From Pedobacter sp. (GTDB lineage Bacteria; Bacteroidota; Bacteroidia; Sphingobacteriales; Sphingobacteriaceae), in assembly GCA_028287885.1 (NCBI GenBank), contig JAQBOT010000150.1, forward strand, positions 1 to 5,694: a stretch of DNA of 5,694 bases, in the 5' to 3' direction. The translations under genes and the position numbers were made by a program. Below, piece by piece: positions 1-5,124 of this stretch; positions within the stretch are counted from its first letter, which is position 1, and each line of letters starts with the position of its first letter. Below the pieces are notes generated by a model. It made no database searches. It was not told the origin of the DNA and saw nothing but the letters and a program-made list of their open reading frames with translations.

Positions 1-54
1 CCGTGAAGCGCCAGATCCTAAGTCTGGTGCGGCTACCAATTACGCCACATCCGC
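1..54 (-). tRNA. tRNA-Leu (anticodon UAG), 3' part cut by window edge
   Basis: On the minus strand the gene begins at 54 with the acceptor 5' strand GCGGATG, then TG, a D arm with GCG/CGC stem and a loop containing GG, then the anticodon stem CCAGA/TCTGG enclosing the loop CTTAGGA. The anticodon is TAG (window 18-20), so it decodes the leucine codon CUA and possibly other CUN codons. After the anticodon stem comes CGCTTCACGG, the start of a long class II variable arm, as expected for tRNA-Leu. The window ends inside that arm, so the T arm and the 3' acceptor strand lie to the left. The visible parts pair well and nothing suggests a pseudogene. Confidence 0.93.
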
Positions 55-76
55 ATTTAGGAGTTATTTAGGACTG

Positions 77-106
77 CAAAGATATAGATAGTTTTGAATT
101 GTCAAA
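77..106 (-). promoter_or_regulatory. Bacteroidota-type promoter of the tRNA-Leu gene
   Basis: Read on the minus strand, TATCTTTG (77-84) is an exact match to the Bacteroidota -7 consensus TAnnTTTG. The -33 element TTTG (103-106) lies 18 nt upstream, inside TTTTGACA, which also resembles a -35 TTGACA. Transcription would start near 70-72, leaving a leader of about 16-18 nt before the tRNA 5' end at 54. The match to consensus, the spacing and the position just ahead of a tRNA support the call; the start point is inferred. Confidence 0.72.
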
Positions 107-233
107 AGGCTTTCGTGTTTATTTTCCTAAATACGCTGTAACAGATTTATTTCTAGGTAGATAAATTTTACTGCTTTTATATGCGGTAGAAGCATAGACA
201 ACCATCTTTGCGTTCTGTATTTCAAAAACCGTG

Positions 234-1031
234 TTAAGAAAAAGCTTTTTGCAAATGGAATAAGTACTCGACCGACTTTAATAGTCTGCTTCCATACCAG
301 GAAAACATTTCACCGTCAACCAGTACTACTTGAACGTTTGGCAACAATAATTTGATTTCTGTAACGTGTTTTTCTTTGAATGGATAGGGCTCTGAAGATA
401 AAAAAACAATATCGGGACTCAGGCGTGCAAGCTCTAACAAGGAAAGTTCAGGGTATCGTGGTGATTCCACTACGTTGATAAAACCCGCAACGTTCAGAAG
501 CGTATTGATAAAGGTGTTACTTCCAGCAAACATATAGGGACCTTTCCATATGAGATAGGCAACCTTCTTATGAAATGGGGATTGAATTGACAATTGCTGA
601 AGGTCAGCGAATCCAGATTGAATTAAATGGTTTAGGTAAGCTGACTCTGGCTGTCGGTTTACAAGTTCACCGAACTGTGTGATCATAGCCCTCGCCTCCT
701 CCAACGTTGTCACGTCACTCATCCAAACGGGATAAGAGTCCATCAGCAATTCGATGTCTGCCTTTGAGTTCTCTTCCTTGTTTCCGATGATGAGATCGGG
801 GTTTAAACGACTGATCAATTCTATGTTAAGGGACTTTGTGCCACCGATCTTCGTTTTGCTTTGAACTTTTGGTCCAGGATGGATGCAAAACTTGGTGATG
901 CCAATGATCTCTGTATCGAGTCCGAGATCGAATAATAATTCGGTTTGAGATGGAACCAGAGATATAATCCGTTTAGGCGGATAGTTTATGTGAACCTCTC
1001 TGCCCAGTTGGTCTGTGAAGGTTTTCTTCAT
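234..1031 (-). CDS. BtuF-like helical-backbone metal receptor (cobalamin/siderophore binding-protein family), no signal peptide
   Basis: This 265-residue protein belongs to the periplasmic-binding-protein-like family with a helical backbone (BtuF/FhuD/TroA-like fold, Pfam PF01497 type), often annotated as cobalamin-binding protein. Family signatures seen are RIISLVPSQTELLFDLG (21-37), IIGITKFCIHP (42-52), IGGTKSLNIE followed by NPDLIIGNKEEN (62-88), SDVTTLEEA (105-113) and the C-terminal GEMFSWYGSRLL (240-251). The two lobes would be roughly 20-125 and 155-262. The chain opens MKKTFTDQLGREV with no hydrophobic segment and no lipobox cysteine, so it looks cytosolic, unlike the exported E. coli BtuF. 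From memory, leaderless relatives are common in Bacteroidota, which argues against a wrong start; the ligand is unknown. It follows glgC on the same strand after 57 bp, so it may be the last gene of a glgA-glgC transcript or have its own promoter. No permease or ATPase gene is next to it in the window. Confidence 0.85.
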   Translation of the reverse strand: MKKTFTDQLGREVHINYPPKRIISLVPSQTELLFDLGLDTEIIGITKFCIHPGPKVQSKTKIGGTKSLNIELISRLNPDLIIGNKEENSKADIELLMDSYPVWMSDVTTLEEARAMITQFGELVNRQPESAYLNHLIQSGFADLQQLSIQSPFHKKVAYLIWKGPYMFAGSNTFINTLLNVAGFINVVESPRYPELSLLELARLSPDIVFLSSEPYPFKEKHVTEIKLLLPNVQVVLVDGEMFSWYGSRLLKSVEYLFHLQKAFS

Positions 1032-1042
1032 TAAGCAAAGTT

Positions 1043-1076
1043 AATCATTGAGACAAAGTAAATTGCCTCAATGATT
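1043..1076 (-). terminator. Hairpin after glgC: possible terminator or leader structure of the BtuF-like gene
   Basis: AATCATTGAG (1043-1052) and CTCAATGATT (1067-1076) form a perfect 10-bp inverted repeat. After one A/C mismatch, CAA (1054-1056) and TTG (1063-1065) add three more pairs and close a 6-nt loop. The structure starts 12 nt past the glgC stop and ends 11 nt before the next start codon. On the minus strand the bases after the stem are AACTTTGC, so there is no proper U tract. A simple intrinsic terminator is therefore uncertain; it could be an attenuating hairpin, a 3' end-protecting structure or part of an operator. Confidence 0.45.
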
Positions 1077-1088
1077 GTTACTGCATTT

Positions 1089-2360
1089 TTAAATCTCTGT
1101 TCCGCTTGCTATTGTTGCGCCTTTTTTAACTACAATAATTCCATCCTTAACGGCATAGAAGTCAAAGTCGCCATCTGGTAAATGTAAACCACCGGTAATT
1201 GTAACGTTATTACCTATTCTGCAGTTTTTATCAAGAATGGCGTTCGTTATTGTGCAATTATCACCAATCCCAATTAGTGGGTGGCCGGCTGCATTTTCCT
1301 CCTCTATTTCTTCGAGTGTTTGATATCGGTCACTACCCATGATATAAGCATTTTCGATTTTGGTTCCTTTCCCGATCCTTGAACGGATTCCAATGACCGA
1401 ATGCTTGATGTCATCTGCTTGTAGGATGCATCCTTCTGCAATCACCGCTTTATCCAAAGTAGTTCCCAAAATCTTCGATGGTGGTAACATCCTTGGTCTG
1501 GTGAAAATGCTTTGATGGCTATCAAACAAATTGAATTTTGGAATATCATCTGTTAGGCCAAGATTCGCTTCAAAAAAGGAAGAAATATTTCCTATGTCCG
1601 TCCAATATCCTTCATATTGAAAACTTAATACCCGATACGATTGCAAAACCATTGGAATAATCTCCTTGCCAAAATCCTTTTGATCCGGGTTCTCATCAAA
1701 TATTTTAATTAGCAAATCCCTGTTAAAGATGTATATACCCATTGAAGCAAGGTAGTTCCTACCCTCTGCCTGCATTTCAGGACCTGTATCGGAGGCCCAA
1801 TCGAGGATCACCTGAGCGTTAGGCTTTTCAGTAAATGAAGTGATTATATTCTCCTCATTTGCTTTCAAAATCCCAAAATCAGTTCCGTCCTTTGCTGTAA
1901 CGGGGATTGTTGCTAGCGTAACTTCCGCACCGCTGTCAATGTGTGCATTGACCATCTGGTTGAAATCCATTTGATACAACTGATCACCGGATAAAATAAG
2001 AACATACTCGAACTCATGGTTTAACAAGTGATGCATTGTTTGGCGTACCGCATCTGCGGTACCTTGAAACCAAGTCGGGTTATCTGGAGTTTGTTCCGCC
2101 GCAAGAATATCTACAAATGCATCACTAAAATGACTAAAATGGTAGGTGTTCTTGATGTGCTTGTTTAAGGAGGCAGAATTAAACTGTGTTAGAACAAACA
2201 TGCGGTGAATACCAGAGTTTAAACAGTTCGAGATTGGTATATCTACCAAACGATACTTTCCACCGATTGGAACGGCTGGTTTAGACCTGGTCTGCGTTAA
2301 TGGTGATAATCTGGATCCCTGGCCTCCGCCAAGGATTACTCCTAATACTCTTTCGGTCAT
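1089..2360 (-). CDS. glgC: Glucose-1-phosphate adenylyltransferase (ADP-glucose pyrophosphorylase)
   Basis: This enzyme makes ADP-glucose and pyrophosphate from glucose-1-phosphate and ATP, the committed and usually allosterically controlled step of glycogen synthesis, in the cytosol as a tetramer. The 423-residue protein has the nucleotidyltransferase domain first (about 1-275): GGGQGSRL (11-18), KPAVP (27-31), WFQGTADAVRQ (97-107), SGD with metal-binding Asp126, FTEKP with substrate Lys179, and GYWTDIG (251-257). A left-handed beta-helix domain follows (about 295-423), with DKNCRIG (377-383) and GIIVVKKGA (407-415). Length is normal for the family. The ATG at 2358-2360 is preferred over a TTG 30 nt upstream, because the family pattern begins at MTERVLGVILGGG, the TTG would overlap glgA, and the A-rich AACTAAAAAT just before the ATG suits a Bacteroidota start. 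It lies 10 nt after the glgA stop, so the two genes are surely co-transcribed. Several motifs match plant and cyanobacterial enzymes better than E. coli GlgC. Confidence 0.97.
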   Translation of the reverse strand: MTERVLGVILGGGQGSRLSPLTQTRSKPAVPIGGKYRLVDIPISNCLNSGIHRMFVLTQFNSASLNKHIKNTYHFSHFSDAFVDILAAEQTPDNPTWFQGTADAVRQTMHHLLNHEFEYVLILSGDQLYQMDFNQMVNAHIDSGAEVTLATIPVTAKDGTDFGILKANEENIITSFTEKPNAQVILDWASDTGPEMQAEGRNYLASMGIYIFNRDLLIKIFDENPDQKDFGKEIIPMVLQSYRVLSFQYEGYWTDIGNISSFFEANLGLTDDIPKFNLFDSHQSIFTRPRMLPPSKILGTTLDKAVIAEGCILQADDIKHSVIGIRSRIGKGTKIENAYIMGSDRYQTLEEIEEENAAGHPLIGIGDNCTITNAILDKNCRIGNNVTITGGLHLPDGDFDFYAVKDGIIVVKKGATIASGTEI

Positions 2361-2370
2361 ATTTTTAGTT

Positions 2371-3777
2371 TTATATTTGGTACATATCAATATACTCTTG
2401 GGCAGCCCTATCCCAAGAATGGTCTAACTTCATTATAAACTTACGAATCTCTTTTAGTGCTTTTTGATTTTTATACAAATTATAAGCTCTATCAATTGCA
2501 TGGCCGACGTCCCAGACCGTTGTTTGATCATGACAAATGCCAAATCCGCCATCACCAATGTCGCTAACTGTATCCCTCAACCCGCCAATCCTTCTCACTA
2601 TCGGCACTGTCCCATATCTTAAGGCATACATTTGATTTAAGCCGCAAGGCTCAACTCTGGATGGCATTAGAAGAAAATCGGCCCCTGCATAGATCTGATG
2701 GGACAATTGCTCATTGTAGCCTATATACGTGTTATAATTTCCTTTAAAGCCGTCCTTCAGTTCCTCCAATCTTCTTTCAACATCGGCTTCGCCGGATCCT
2801 AAAATAAGAATGTTTATTTCTCCTCTGTAGGTGTTCAAGGCGTGGTAAAAAATTTCAGGAAGCAATTCCGCACCTTTCTCACCCACCAACCTGCCTATGA
2901 AAGTAAACAACGGTTTGTCTGGATCCAGGTTGAAAACAGAACATATACCCTGTTTGTTTGCTCGTTTTCCACTTTCAAGCGTCTTAAGGTTAAATTTTTT
3001 ATAAAGCATTGGATCCGTAGATGGATCCCAAACTTCAGTATCTATCCCGTTCAAAATTCCCCTGGACTTTCTCTTTTCAGAAGCCAGTAATGCTTCTAAA
3101 CCATTTGCCTTATGGCTAAGTTCTTCCAGGTAAGATGGTGAGACTGTGGATACTCGCCAAGCGCACTTAATTGCAGATGCCAAAGGATTTATAGCGCCTG
3201 CCCATTCTAATTTGTTGCTATGCCATGGATCATAGCTAGGGAAATATTGTAGCTTATCAAAGCCAAACTGGCCCTGATATTCAGCGTTGTGGATAGTTAT
3301 TACAGATGGAACAACATTCAATTTCCAGTATCTGACGCAATTGCTCATCATAAACGGAACTAAGCCGGTATGGTAGTCGTGGCAATGAATAACGTCTGGC
3401 TTATGTTCCCATTGTTCAATCCAATCCAATGCAGCCACTTGAAATGCAAAGAATCGCTCTAAATCATCGGCATAGCCGTAAACTTTTGGCCGGTTCAGTA
3501 AGCCTGGAATTTGGACCAAGAAAAGGTCAAAACCAAGTTTGTTTGTCTTTTCTCGCAGGATGCGGACACTAAAATCGCGATTACCTAGCTTGCCCCAACC
3601 GTCATAAACCTCCTCAAATTCATTTTCATGCATAAACTTCAGGTCATAAGCGGGCATAACAACCTTCGCAATATGACCTAGGCGGTTTTGGTACTTCGGC
3701 AAGGCGCCGACAACATCAGCAAGTCCGCCAACTTTTGCCACCGGGTAACACTCTGCACTGAGGTGAACTATCTCCAT
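2371..3777 (-). CDS. glgA: Glycogen synthase (ADP-glucose-dependent starch/glycogen synthase, GT5)
   Basis: This cytosolic enzyme transfers glucose from ADP-glucose to the non-reducing end of an alpha-1,4-glucan chain. The 468-residue protein is close to the usual length (E. coli about 477) and shows the GT-B layout. The N-terminal GT5 domain holds KVGGLADV (15-22, with Lys15 of the ADP-glucose site), HCHDYHTGL (131-139) and TIHNAEYQG (161-169, with His163). The C-terminal domain, from about 245, holds NGID (243-246), GRLVGEKG (295-302, with Arg296 and Lys301), and PSRVEPCGLNQ (372-382), where Glu376 matches the conserved Glu of the E-x7-E-type motif. All expected active-site residues seem present, so it should be active. 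The start ATG at 3775-3777 gives the standard MEIVHLSAE opening and follows an A/T-rich stretch. It is the first gene of the minus-strand run and heads glgC, which supplies its substrate. No branching enzyme gene adjoins it. Confidence 0.97.
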   Translation of the reverse strand: MEIVHLSAECYPVAKVGGLADVVGALPKYQNRLGHIAKVVMPAYDLKFMHENEFEEVYDGWGKLGNRDFSVRILREKTNKLGFDLFLVQIPGLLNRPKVYGYADDLERFFAFQVAALDWIEQWEHKPDVIHCHDYHTGLVPFMMSNCVRYWKLNVVPSVITIHNAEYQGQFGFDKLQYFPSYDPWHSNKLEWAGAINPLASAIKCAWRVSTVSPSYLEELSHKANGLEALLASEKRKSRGILNGIDTEVWDPSTDPMLYKKFNLKTLESGKRANKQGICSVFNLDPDKPLFTFIGRLVGEKGAELLPEIFYHALNTYRGEINILILGSGEADVERRLEELKDGFKGNYNTYIGYNEQLSHQIYAGADFLLMPSRVEPCGLNQMYALRYGTVPIVRRIGGLRDTVSDIGDGGFGICHDQTTVWDVGHAIDRAYNLYKNQKALKEIRKFIMKLDHSWDRAAQEYIDMYQI

Positions 3778-4201
3778 GTTTGATTTTTATATTATTTGAA
3801 GAATTTTATTTAGATACAACAACCCACAACCACAATTAAGTGGTTCGGGAAACTTGATATTTTGAATCCGAAAGTTCGGAGTAGAAAGTACTAGTAATTG
3901 CCTTGCAACGTATTTGTTTTCAGAAAGGAAAATCAACAATAACATCAGCAATCTTCGAGTATTGAAAGTCAGCAACTTAAAACATGTTTCCCCTCTGTTA
4001 TACATTCTACAGCAAATTTCTTTTTAGATTTTATGAATATAGAGATTTATTGTTAAGAAGAATAATCGATTAACAATTCAATTAAAGTAACCTTTATTTC
4101 TACTAAACTAAATACCTATACAATTTGATAAAGCTGAAGTATTTGTTAAGAATAGTAGACATTATTAGGAGTATGTTAACAATACAGTCGCCGATTATCA
4201 T
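3778..4201. promoter_or_regulatory. Divergent intergenic region between glgA and the lipoprotein gene
   Basis: These 424 bp are strongly AT-rich and must hold the promoter for glgA (leftward) and probably that of the lipoprotein gene (rightward). I found no exact TAnnTTTG box for either gene. The nearest leftward candidates are TATTGTTG (3934-3941) and TACGTTGC (3905-3912), each with mismatches and poor -33 partners. A small perfect palindrome TCCGAAAGTTCGGA occupies 3867-3880, about 90 nt ahead of glgA, and could be an operator or a 5' UTR hairpin. TTGTTAA half-sites cluster at 4049-4183. A 72-codon open frame on the minus strand (4005-3787) shows no recognisable protein character. Confidence 0.6.
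4049..4183. repeat. Four TTGTTAA half-sites arranged as two inverted pairs
   Basis: ATTGTTAA (4049-4056) faces TTAACAAT (4070-4077) across a 13-nt spacer. TTGTTAA (4143-4149) faces TTAACAAT (4176-4183) across 26 nt. The left arms of both pairs extend to an identical 10-mer, TTGTTAAGAA (4050-4059 and 4143-4152). All copies lie between glgA and the lipoprotein gene. The first pair is placed where a regulator of either gene could bind; the second surrounds the region just ahead of the lipoprotein start. A rough base-composition estimate gives well under one such 7-mer expected in this region. Binding by a transcription factor is an inference, and low sequence complexity weakens it. Confidence 0.45.
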
Positions 4202-5050
4202 ATGAGTTCAACATTGCTCCGAGTATTATTTTTTCTGTTTTTTGCCTTTTCTGTTGCTTGTAAAAAGAAGGAAACTCCTCCTATTCCGCCGGTGAAAGTA
4301 GTGCCAGTCGTACCAGTTCCAGTCCCTGTTCCTATTCCAGTACCTGTTCCTATACCTGTTACTGTTCCAGGAGAGGAAAAAACATTAATTCCGATCAAAC
4401 TGGAAATAGACAAAGTAACCATCAACTTCAAATATCTTCAGCAGACGGGAAATCTGACTGAGATTGAAAATTCTGACGGAACAAGGGAGCTGTATTTGTA
4501 TAATGAGAACAACCAGTTGAAAGAATATGACCGATATTTAAAAGATCAAAAAGTTTACGCGGTCTACTATAAACGTGATAAAGACGGCCAGGTCATACAG
4601 GCAAATCAAAACAAGGTAGAATTTAATGGAGCGATACTAACCCCTCCGGGGATCTATAAAATAGAATACAATATTGATAATAAGATCAGTAAGATAACAT
4701 GGTACGACAACGATGATCAGATTGTAAGTCAATCTACAAGAACTTATGGACCATCAGGGGCGCTGCAAAAAATAAGCACTACCGGAGTAAATGCAGAGGT
4801 CTTTACTTACACGTTTGATGAAAAGAATGGCTGGTGCAAGCACGTAAAACTGAACGAAATAATCTCTATTGAAAGCTTAAACACTTTGTTTTTATCATCC
4901 CTCAGCAATATGACTAAGTCTATTAAAGAATCAGTAATCGGTTCTGAAATTACAAAAACGTATTCATACAGCGCTGACAACTATCCAACATCCTGGATAG
5001 AAACCGATGCCAAGGGGTTTAATAGCTTATTCAAAGTGACCTATAAATAA
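4202..5050 (+). CDS. Predicted lipoprotein with Pro-Val/Ile spacer and YD-like beta-rich domain, function unknown
   Basis: This 282-residue protein starts with a type II signal peptide: a hydrophobic core LLRVLFFLFFAF (5-16), then SVAC with the lipidated cysteine at 20, followed by KKKE. Residues 34-56 form a run of alternating Pro and Val/Ile, probably a stiff, extended spacer holding the rest away from the membrane. The remainder (about 60-282) is rich in Tyr, Asn, Asp and Gly, with loosely repeating strands such as LYLYNENNQLKEYDRY (97-112), IEYNIDNKISKITWYD (154-169), FTYTFDEKNGW (201-211) and TYSYSADNYPTSWIETDAKG (253-272). These resemble RHS/YD-type repeats and Bacteroidota DUF4595-like lipoproteins, but the match is too loose to name. 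It probably sits in the outer or inner membrane facing the periplasm or the surface. The ATG at 4202 has no Shine-Dalgarno sequence; it places the signal peptide correctly. It is transcribed away from glgA and towards the MFS gene, and no partner gene is evident. Confidence 0.85.
   Translation: MSSTLLRVLFFLFFAFSVACKKKETPPIPPVKVVPVVPVPVPVPIPVPVPIPVTVPGEEKTLIPIKLEIDKVTINFKYLQQTGNLTEIENSDGTRELYLYNENNQLKEYDRYLKDQKVYAVYYKRDKDGQVIQANQNKVEFNGAILTPPGIYKIEYNIDNKISKITWYDNDDQIVSQSTRTYGPSGALQKISTTGVNAEVFTYTFDEKNGWCKHVKLNEIISIESLNTLFLSSLSNMTKSIKESVIGSEITKTYSYSADNYPTSWIETDAKGFNSLFKVTYK
4313..4369 (+). repeat. Hexanucleotide-type repeat coding for the Pro-Val/Ile spacer
   Basis: About nine to ten units of the form CCN-GTN or CCN-ATN run through 4313-4369 and encode residues 38-56 of the lipoprotein, with one Thr replacing Pro near the end (Thr54). 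Pro codons alternate between CCA and CCT, and Val codons between GTT, GTC and GTA, so the DNA repeat is degenerate while the peptide pattern is nearly perfect. This suggests the array is kept for its protein form and is not a recent slippage expansion. The reverse strand gives a spurious Gly-Thr-rich open frame here. Confidence 0.8.
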
Positions 5051-5124
5051 AAAAACCATCTATGTACCAAACTTACTCATGCAATATGAGAGAGAATTCA
5101 CATCACTACCAACAGCCTTTATAA

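Noticed and set aside
55..132. Three copies of ATTTAGGA (55-62 and 66-73 direct, 125-132 inverted) around the tRNA promoter
   Set aside because: The 8-mers are short and AT-rich, and the spacing shows no clear pattern. They do not look like an attachment site, since no integrase or tRNA 3'-end duplication is visible.
160..200. Hairpin TGCTT (172-176)/AAGCA (190-194) downstream of the BtuF-like gene as terminator
   Set aside because: It has only five pairs, a 13-nt loop and no U tract in the direction of transcription.
2361..2390. Longer glgC starting at a TTG (2388-2390)
   Set aside because: It would add ten residues unlike the family N terminus and overlap glgA by 20 bp; the ATG at 2358-2360 fits both family length and start context.
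2310..3028. Frequent GGATCC hexamers, including a close pair at 3010-3028
   Set aside because: They lie in coding sequence and mostly reflect Asp-Pro and Gly-Ser codon pairs on the minus strand (for example the DPSTDP stretch of GlgA). No regular spacing suggests a functional array.
2842..3090. Plus-strand open frame inside glgA
   Set aside because: It lies wholly opposite a well-supported glgA frame and has no recognisable protein features.
3787..4005. 72-codon minus-strand open frame just upstream of glgA
   Set aside because: The translation shows no known motif or convincing domain, and its start lacks a good initiation context. It lies in AT-rich DNA where the glgA promoter and leader are expected. 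It ends 9 nt before glgA, so conservation in relatives would be the only reason to revive it.
4198..4431. Minus-strand open frame rich in Gly-Thr
   Set aside because: It is the reverse reading of the Pro-Val/Ile repeat in the lipoprotein gene; the repeat itself keeps stops out.
5076..5090. Possible bidirectional terminator CTCAT-GCAAT-ATGAG in the convergent gap
   Set aside because: The stem has only five pairs, is A/T-rich and has no U tract on either side. Its place between convergent genes is suggestive, but the structure is too weak to call.
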